Assembly (NCBI GenBank): GCA_902786965.1
Contig: CADAEJ010000008.1
Location: 1 to 57,465, forward strand
DNA length: 57,465 bases
From: an uncultured Ruminococcus sp.
GTDB lineage: Bacteria; Bacillota; Clostridia; Oscillospirales; Ruminococcaceae
Direction: 5' to 3'
Below are positions 51,842-57,465 of the stretch, in pieces. Position 1 is the stretch's first letter; every line of letters begins with the position of its first letter. The notes below the pieces were generated by a model. That model saw nothing but the letters and a program-made list of their open reading frames with translations, did no database searches and had not been told where the DNA came from. Both the position numbers and the translations under genes were made by a program.

Positions 51842-51871
51842 TTTGTCACTTCCATTAGAAAAATTGAGTAT

Positions 51872-51900
51872 ATTGTAGCACAAAAGGAATAGAAATGCAA
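51872..51900 (-). promoter_or_regulatory. Promoter of the ECF/DUF4367 pair
   Basis: On the minus strand TTGCAT (51900-51895), 17 bp, TACAAT (51877-51872), with TGC before the -10 (extended). Confidence 0.75.
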
Positions 51901-52021
51901 GTGCGGCGAGGACTCAAAAACTCTCTCAAGCCCTTTTGTCTGTTTCCGATATGGCACACCTTATGGCAGCTGCAATGCAGGCAGGATCGCGGGCATCATT
52001 GAGGGAAAAAGGCAGGGTGAC

Positions 52022-52082
52022 AAACAAAGAGAGGCTCTCACAGCGAAATTGCGGCTGTGATGAGCCTCTTTATTGGTTTGTG
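52022..52082. repeat. Hairpin repeat, copy B
   Basis: GAGAGGCTCTCACAGC and GGCTGTGATGAGCCTCTTT pair around GAAATTGC with the same one-base bulge as copies A and C. Outer CAAAC and GTTTG ends are also inverted. It lies in a long intergenic region. Confidence 0.82.
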
Positions 52083-52601
52083 ATCTATTGTCTGAAACGG
52101 CTGCGCACAACTGCGGCGCAGGTCGGGATGCTGCTGAATTTACGGAATAATCATATCACCGATAGTAAGCAAACCATTTTTTCGCCAAGCTTTGTCTTGT
52201 CTTTCATAAATGCTTTGGCATTATATATAAAAAGCGATAGGGCGGGATGATGTATTGCAGTTTTGGGATGTATTTGGATGTATTTGAAAGGGGTGCATAT
52301 CTCAATGCACTCTTTGTGCGATACGATCAAGCCACCCTATGCTTTTCATGCACTATGCGATGATTTGCAGCGTGGTATTTATGCTTACATTAAACATAAC
52401 AATCCAAATACCGCTTTCGTTACACAAGCAGAAAATATTCAGCGATTTTCACAATTATTTGATGCTTTATTTGTGCATAACCGCCAATGTGACAATATCC
52501 AAAAATGTCCGTAAAAAACGTGAAAAACACGAGAAACAGGTGCGGCTTCGCGCACGACACAATTGCGAAGCTTACAGCTGAAAAGCCGCTGTACATTCTG
52601 T
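52083..52601. other. Intergenic region without confident genes
   Basis: About 520 bases with no trusted gene. It contains a short tandem repeat (GGATGTATTT twice near 52266-52286) and frames of 60-105 codons without family resemblance. An ABC ATPase remnant follows, so this may be decayed sequence. Confidence 0.5.
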
Positions 52602-52657
52602 TGAGTGCCGATGATGACCGTCTTGTTCTGCTCCTTGTTGAGCCTTTTGCGCAGGAT
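52602..52657 (-). pseudogene. Remnant of an ABC ATPase C-terminal region
   Basis: The minus strand reads [17 protein letters not shown], closely matching [17 protein letters not shown] of the MacB-type ATPase at 12.7-13.3 kb, and the bases match along the same stretch. No Walker motifs or frame surround it. It appears to be a leftover of another such transporter. Confidence 0.65.
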
Positions 52658-52782
52658 AGGAATAGCTATTGTACTTCTCCTTTAAGCTTTTAGCATTCAC
52701 AGCTGCTGTATAAATGCACTGCCGATCTACTGCGTACTGCGGTTATGTCATCTGTTATTATAACAGTCTTTCTTGTAATTTT

Positions 52783-53448
52783 TCAAATTCTGATCGCACC
52801 ATCTTCGATCCGAATTATCCTGTCGGTACTATTGGCAGCTTCTTTATCATGCGTGACGATGACGACCGTTCTGCCCTGAGCGTTGAGCTTTCTGAACAGC
52901 TCCATTATCTCCGCAGAGGTCTTTGAGTCGAGGGCTCCGGTGGGCTCGTCCGCAAGTATCATCGCAGGATCATTGACGATCGCTCTTGCGATAGCCACCC
53001 TCTGCTTCTGTCCGCCCGAGAGCTTGCTGCACGGCTTGCCCGCAAGCTCCTCAATGCCCACAGCTTTCAAAGCTCCAAGGGCTTTTTCTTTTTTTGCCGC
53101 GCCTTTCACCTTTGCAAAATCAAGCGGTATCATCACATTTTCAAGTGCCGTCATATCCTCGGCCAAGGCAAAATCCTGCATGACCATACCTATTTTTTCA
53201 TTCCTGATTTTTGCGTACTGCCTGTCCGAAAGGTTTTTGACAAGTGTTCCGTCAAGGCGGTACTCGCCGCTCTGATAATCGTCAATGCAGGCGAGGATAT
53301 GCAAAAGCGTTGACTTGCCTGCACCCGATCTGCCCATTATCGCAGCAAGCTCTGTGTCTTTTATTTCAAGACTGATGCCGTGAAGCGCCTCAAATTCATT
53401 GGGCTTCCCTTTGTTGTATATCTTGGTGAGATCTTTTATAGTTATCAT
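52783..53448 (-). CDS. ABC transporter ATP-binding protein (MacB type)
   Basis: 221 residues: Walker A GRSGAGKST, Q-loop VMQDFALA, signature LSGGQKQRVAIARAI, Walker B MILADEPTGALDS, switch His in IVTHD. AGGAG precedes the ATG. It is the last gene of the ECF / DUF4367 / two-permease / ATPase operon. Confidence 0.92.
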   Translation of the reverse strand: MITIKDLTKIYNKGKPNEFEALHGISLEIKDTELAAIMGRSGAGKSTLLHILACIDDYQSGEYRLDGTLVKNLSDRQYAKIRNEKIGMVMQDFALAEDMTALENVMIPLDFAKVKGAAKKEKALGALKAVGIEELAGKPCSKLSGGQKQRVAIARAIVNDPAMILADEPTGALDSKTSAEIMELFRKLNAQGRTVVIVTHDKEAANSTDRIIRIEDGAIRI

Positions 53449-53462
53449 AGCTTTCTCCTATT

Positions 53463-54671
53463 CTAATACTGTCCGAGCAGCTGTTTGGGCGTGCTTGCTC
53501 TGCAAATAAAATACGGTGCGGCAAGACTGACGAGCAGGAACATCAGCAAAAGTGCGGCTATGCTCACAAGGCTTATTCCAGACCAGACAATGCTGATCGA
53601 AAATCGCTTTGATACTACGCTGACCGCCGCAAGCGACAGCACAATCGACACTGCCGCAAGCACCGCGCTTCTGATAAGCTCGATAAGCACGCATTGCTTC
53701 CACCGCATACCACAGATGCAGAATACAGCATAGTCTTTCAGTCTTGTACGCATGGTGAGAGCCGAGCTGCTCACGCTGCTGACAAATGCAAGCACGAGTA
53801 TCACTATTATTATCGGCAGCATATCGTACAGATGCCGATACAGATACAGCTTGCTGTTTTTGTCAAGATCGGTAAGTGGCATCGAGTATGCACAGCCGAA
53901 TTTTGCAAGCGTTTGCTGATCCTCTTTGAGCTGATCTTTGGTAACGCTATCGGGGTAGGTTATCAGGCAGCCCGAGAATAGCCCCTGCACTGCACCGAGC
54001 TTTTGCAGATATTGCGATGAAAAAACGATCAGCGGTTTTTGTTCGATCTCGCAGCTGTAAGGATTGAAAAAGACGTTGAAATCATCGCCTGTGCTGTGGA
54101 CGGCAAACCCGCCCGGGAGCTTTGCGTTCTCTTCAAGCACGCCCACGACCTGCGCAGTATATTTCTTTTCGCCCAGGTCGATCTGTATGCTGCTGCCCTC
54201 CTCCCAGCCATATTCATTTTTTGAGACCACGCACTCGATGCAGTCAGCTTTTGTGCTTTCTTTCAGCCAGCGTCCGCTTTTGAGCTTTGGGGCAAAGCGT
54301 CTTATCACTTCATCGTTGTAGCTGAAATTGTTGACCTCAAGCAAGCCGTTATCCCCCTGCACACCGCAGCTGACTGTATTGCAGGCAGCGATGCTTTCGG
54401 GCGAATGAAGGAACTGCAAAATATCATCATCAGCAATAAAATCCTCCGCTTTGTTCTCACCGTAAAAGTCCGTATTTGCCGCACTGCTGAACTCACAGTA
54501 CAGCCCGTTTGACTCAAACATATCCCGAAAGGGCGTGTAATTGCGAAACCTTATCATCACCGATGACACCATTACAAGCGTTATCACGACCGCACAGGTC
54601 ATTTCACAGACGGTAAGCACGCTCATCAGCTTGCTTCGCTTTATGTTTTTAACCGCACACTTTAAAAGCAT
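53463..54671 (-). CDS. FtsX-family ABC permease, half-size (second of pair)
   Basis: 402 residues: TM1 near 18-42, an extracytoplasmic domain of about 220 residues, then three TM segments (about 285-308, 330-352, 365-390). It has half the size of the 32.7 and 9.6 kb permeases and forms the second half of a heterodimer with the next gene upstream. Confidence 0.88.
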   Translation of the reverse strand: MLLKCAVKNIKRSKLMSVLTVCEMTCAVVITLVMVSSVMIRFRNYTPFRDMFESNGLYCEFSSAANTDFYGENKAEDFIADDDILQFLHSPESIAACNTVSCGVQGDNGLLEVNNFSYNDEVIRRFAPKLKSGRWLKESTKADCIECVVSKNEYGWEEGSSIQIDLGEKKYTAQVVGVLEENAKLPGGFAVHSTGDDFNVFFNPYSCEIEQKPLIVFSSQYLQKLGAVQGLFSGCLITYPDSVTKDQLKEDQQTLAKFGCAYSMPLTDLDKNSKLYLYRHLYDMLPIIIVILVLAFVSSVSSSALTMRTRLKDYAVFCICGMRWKQCVLIELIRSAVLAAVSIVLSLAAVSVVSKRFSISIVWSGISLVSIAALLLMFLLVSLAAPYFICRASTPKQLLGQY

Positions 54672-54675
54672 TCCC

Positions 54676-55827
54676 TCACCCCTTTTGCTTGTAATTTATC
54701 TTTCTGCCGACCGACATACTTATCATCGGTATGACAATAATGCAAAAAACAAGTATGAAACCTGCAAACAGCCATAGATATGTTTTCAGAGAATACGCCT
54801 GCTTGAAATGATCAAGCACACGGCACATCACCTTGTTTGTGACAAGTATATTAAGTCCTGCACCGACAGCGTATGCAGGCATGGTGATGACAACGCACTC
54901 GGCAAGGTACATAGCTATTGCACCTTTGCGGGAACAGCCGCAGATGCGCATTATCGCAAGGGAGCGCTGCCTTTTCAGCAGAATGAAACGGTACAGCATC
55001 GCAAAGTTTGTCACCGACAAAAGCGAGATAAGCAGTGCTATCCAGATCATATTGTTGTAAATGCTCACAGTGTCGGTGTCGGGGAATTTCAGCTCGGGGA
55101 ATTTCAGCAGCCCCGGGAAAGACTCCTCGGCTTTGCTTGTTATGTCATTGTAAGCCGAGCGTGTGATATTACGTTCAAACGAAAAACCTATCTGCGTTAT
55201 CGGAACGTCTTCGGGAATAGTAAGAAACGGAACTATCGGTGCGGCTGTGCCTGCGGAGTATGTGCCTACGACCGAGTATTTCTTCCCGAACATCGTTATC
55301 GTGCCGTCTGCATTTCTGAATTTGCTGCACGCTGCATTCCATTCATCTGCACTGCTTCCGCCGACAACTGCAACAAGCTCGCCGCATTGCTCCTCGTAAT
55401 TATTGATGTATCTTCCCGACGTGATAACGCCTTTCTCCTCCCAGTTTTTACGGGTGTGTTCGCAGATGTTATATTTCCCTGCGTGGATAACGAACCGCAT
55501 CGGGAAAGAGCCGGGGCCCTCATCAGACTCAAACTCCGGCAGTTCTGCGCCTGCATAAATGACTATCATAGCGTTGAGCGTTTTCTCGTCAAGCGACTCT
55601 GCAAAGCGCTGAAAGTCGCCCTTTGAGATGCTGCTGCCTTGCTGTATCTCGGCGTTGAACGTTTTCAGCTCAAGCTCGGTCTCGTTTTTCTGCGTGGCGT
55701 AGTTGTAATAAAGTCCGTAGGAAAAGTTGATTATAAACGCCGATGACACAATGCAAAGGATCATTACCGCAAAGATAGCACGCTCGTTTCTCGCAAAGGC
55801 GGATATGCTTGAAAGCACTCGCTTCAT
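54676..55827 (-). CDS. FtsX-family ABC permease, half-size (first of pair)
   Basis: 383 residues from ATG 55827 (GGAAGTG seven bases upstream; a start at 55863 lacks a ribosome site). TM1 near 17-37, an extracytoplasmic domain (about 40-255), three C-terminal TM segments and a basic end (GRKINYKQKG). The stop lies four bases before the next permease. Confidence 0.88.
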   Translation of the reverse strand: MKRVLSSISAFARNERAIFAVMILCIVSSAFIINFSYGLYYNYATQKNETELELKTFNAEIQQGSSISKGDFQRFAESLDEKTLNAMIVIYAGAELPEFESDEGPGSFPMRFVIHAGKYNICEHTRKNWEEKGVITSGRYINNYEEQCGELVAVVGGSSADEWNAACSKFRNADGTITMFGKKYSVVGTYSAGTAAPIVPFLTIPEDVPITQIGFSFERNITRSAYNDITSKAEESFPGLLKFPELKFPDTDTVSIYNNMIWIALLISLLSVTNFAMLYRFILLKRQRSLAIMRICGCSRKGAIAMYLAECVVITMPAYAVGAGLNILVTNKVMCRVLDHFKQAYSLKTYLWLFAGFILVFCIIVIPMISMSVGRKINYKQKG

Positions 55828-55888
55828 TTTATCACTTCCACAAAAAAATACTGATGAAAGCATTTCGCTCTCACCAGTAAAGATGCAT

Positions 55889-56578
55889 CTATCCTGCGTT
55901 TTGTGACTGCTGCGGCTGCGGTTTTACCGACCTGCACAGCTCGATCATTTTATCTTTATCAAGGCTGCCCGAGACCATAAAAACATATCTGCCGTTATCC
56001 CAGATACAGACGGTTTCGTATTCGGTGATAACCACCTGATATTTCTGCCCGTCCGTGTCGGTGAACTCCTGCATTTTCGCCTCGTCGGTGAAGGTTATCC
56101 TGAACGAGTCCTTTGTGAACTGCGTGAACAGTATCCTGCTGCTGCGGCTGTAATATGGGATATCGACCATTGTTTCTGTCCTGTTGTGATACTGCTGTTT
56201 GAAGCCCTGCGGCAATTTACTGATGCGGTATTCTTCCTCGATGGTATCGGGGTATCCGTCATTTGAGCCTGTATCAGCTGAAATGACCTGATGATCTGAA
56301 AAAACGCTTGTGAAAAAATCAAAGACTGTTTCTCTCACGGCTTTGACGCTCATAGACGAGGCTGAAACTATCACTATTGCCGCAGCGATACAAGCCGCTC
56401 TTCGTGATGCGCTGCAAACAAGCTTGAAGTAGGGCTTGCGCTGCCTTTTGAACAGCTTTTGCATTTTCTTTTCGTGCCTGCGGCTGAAAATATGCGGCTC
56501 AGATCTATCAATATCCTGCAAAAGCTCGGCTGTCCGTTCATCGAAAAGCTCCTGCATTGCTATGCCCAGATCATCCAT
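55889..56578 (-). CDS. DUF4367-type membrane protein, probable anti-sigma factor
   Basis: 229 residues: cytoplasmic N-terminus with RRHEKKMQKLFKRQRKPYFKL, a TM helix near 60-80 (AACIAAAIVIVSASSMSV), then an extracytoplasmic domain. It matches the 50.6-51.3 kb protein in layout and in the KR-basic/PY motif before the TM. ATG 56578 follows GGAGG by nine bases and overlaps the sigma stop (ATGGATGA). Confidence 0.82.
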   Translation of the reverse strand: MDDLGIAMQELFDERTAELLQDIDRSEPHIFSRRHEKKMQKLFKRQRKPYFKLVCSASRRAACIAAAIVIVSASSMSVKAVRETVFDFFTSVFSDHQVISADTGSNDGYPDTIEEEYRISKLPQGFKQQYHNRTETMVDIPYYSRSSRILFTQFTKDSFRITFTDEAKMQEFTDTDGQKYQVVITEYETVCIWDNGRYVFMVSGSLDKDKMIELCRSVKPQPQQSQNAG

Positions 56579-57101
56579 TCTCATCACCCTCCTTCAGTTT
56601 TTCTGCAAGCCTCTGCCGTGCCTTTTGCAAGCGCTTTCTCGATGCAGTCCCGCTTATACCGAGCAGGCGGGCGATCTGCTTATGATCCAGTTCCAGCGCA
56701 TACCTGAGATACAATATCTGCGCATCTTCCCTGCAAAGCCTGCTGACACACTCCTTGATCCACAGCCTGTCGTATCTGTTCATATCCTCATCGGGTATAT
56801 ACTGTTCATCAATGTACTCAAGATCATCACGGTGATGTCTGCCCTTTCGCAGTATCATCCTTGCGGAATTCCTGATAGTTACGATGATATACCCGTGCTT
56901 TTTGTGAGCGTCAAGGGCACTGACTGTCTTAAAGTTACCTGCCAATGATAAAAATGCGTCTGCGACTGCATCTTCGGCAAGGGCGCTGTCATCGAGTATT
57001 TTATAGGCGATATAGTACGCTTCATTCTTGTATTCGTTATAAAGCTTCTCGAACTGTGTTTTTTCACATTCACCGTCAAGAAGCATATTTTCAGCAAGCA
57101 A
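56571..57101 (-). CDS. ECF RNA polymerase sigma factor
   Basis: 176 residues. Region 2: FEKLYNEYKNEAYYIAYKIL, LAEDAVADAFLSLAGN. Region 4: LCREDAQILYLRYALELDHK, IARLLGISGTASRKRL. TTG 57101 follows GAGG by eight bases; ATG 57086 is an alternative. It heads the operon with the DUF4367 anti-sigma, two permeases and ATPase. Its promoter is not clear. Confidence 0.87.
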   Translation of the reverse strand: MLAENMLLDGECEKTQFEKLYNEYKNEAYYIAYKILDDSALAEDAVADAFLSLAGNFKTVSALDAHKKHGYIIVTIRNSARMILRKGRHHRDDLEYIDEQYIPDEDMNRYDRLWIKECVSRLCREDAQILYLRYALELDHKQIARLLGISGTASRKRLQKARQRLAEKLKEGDENG

Positions 57102-57200
57102 AGCACTTACCTCTTTTCGTTTTTATTCACCACTTATTATGATGCACCTGCAAGGCAAAATGTGAGCGGATATATCTTTTTATTTTGAAAAAGATTTTTT

Positions 57201-57268
57201 AAACAAACAGAGGCTCTCACAGTGCTGACAAATTCGGCGGCTGTGATGAGCCTCTTTGTTGATTTGTG
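57201..57268. repeat. Hairpin repeat, copy C
   Basis: CAGAGGCTCTCACAG and CTGTGATGAGCCTCTTTG pair around a longer loop than in copies A and B, with the same bulge. AAACAAACAG and TTGTTGATTTGTG flank it. It lies downstream of the partial minus-strand gene and could end its transcript. Confidence 0.82.
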
Positions 57269-57319
57269 TTTAGTTTTATTTTAGAGATTCAAACTATCAA
57301 TTTTACAATAAAACCATTA

Positions 57320-57465
57320 TTATAATGGGAAGAAAAGAAAGGCTGCTATAGAAGCTGCAATTGCAAGAATTCCAATCAAGATACATACTGATAGAATACT
57401 TTTAGCAACTCTGTTTGATGGGCTTTTATCGGCTTGCTTTCCACTCTGTATATGCCTTTTTACAA
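57320..57465 (-). CDS. C-terminal end of a membrane protein (partial)
   Basis: The last 47 residues and the TAA are visible. They contain a polar stretch (SGKQADKSPSNRVAK) followed by a TM helix SILSVCILIGILAIAASIAA and the end FLFFPL. The family cannot be told. Confidence 0.6.
   Translation of the reverse strand, partial: VKRHIQSGKQADKSPSNRVAKSILSVCILIGILAIAASIAAFLFFPL

Noticed and set aside
51936-52250. Plus-strand ORF of 104 codons across hairpin copy B
   Set aside because: It reads through a conserved non-coding hairpin; codon use and sequence resemble no protein.
57201-57268. Hairpin repeats considered as a CRISPR array
   Set aside because: Copies are tens of kilobases apart with no regular spacers and no cas genes.

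Overview
The window reads as chromosome from a low-to-mid GC Gram-positive anaerobe, most like Ruminococcus and relatives (Oscillospiraceae). Supporting traits are a split, archaeal-type glutamate synthase operon ending in an ANTAR regulator, cell-wall-binding type 2 repeats, MptD/ECF uptake genes, strong GGAGG ribosome sites with TTG/GTG starts, and many FtsX/MacB-type ABC transporters. This placement is inferred from gene content, not from a database search.

Layout. 1-5.8 kb: nitrogen assimilation operon (split glutamate synthase, ferredoxin, FAD oxidoreductase, a broken GXGXG subunit, glutamine synthetase, ANTAR regulator). 5.8-12.6 kb: a BASS transporter, then a two-component system with its own ABC transporter (Bce/Vex-like). 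12.6-16.8 kb (minus): small ORF, an ECF sigma factor fused to an FtsX-type ABC permease, and its ATPase. 17-21 kb: secreted papain-like protease with wall-binding repeats. 21-25 kb: zinc regulon (Zur, small Cys/His membrane protein, ZnuA, ZnuC, ZnuB, lipoprotein). 25.2-25.9 kb: a chimeric ORF made of half a response regulator and half a Na+/Ca2+ exchanger. 26-37.5 kb (minus): two membrane-anchored sigma factors, each preceded by an overlapping small ORF, one followed by a permease and ATPase; also a membrane protein and a secreted zincin with ricin-type repeats. 37.7-38.8 kb: split chromate transporter. 38.9-48.4 kb (minus): probable iron region with a P1B-type ATPase plus DUF6110-like partner, an MptD / AraC / two-ABC-exporter operon with a truncated ECF ATPase, and a small membrane protein. 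48.7-50 kb: enolase. 50-57.1 kb (minus): two ECF sigma/DUF4367 pairs, one followed by a two-permease ABC transporter.

The strongest theme is five ECF sigma factors in 57 kb. Three belong to a repeated module: a short overlapping ORF, then a sigma factor continuous with a membrane domain, and in two cases an FtsX permease and MacB-type ATPase. At 13.3-16.7 kb the sigma factor and the permease are one polypeptide. I consider this the best candidate for an undescribed signalling system. A second theme is metal control: five GTTAG-N6-CTAAC palindromes lie at promoters or leaders in the 41-48.6 kb region, and a separate Zur-type operator lies at 21.0 kb.

A caution runs through the window. At least five genes are broken or chimeric: an internal deletion in GXGXG, a regulator/exchanger chimera, an N-terminally missing ECF ATPase with no EcfT gene, and two homopolymer frameshifts. 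This may be real decay, or assembly and base-calling error, and it also bears on the sigma-permease fusion.
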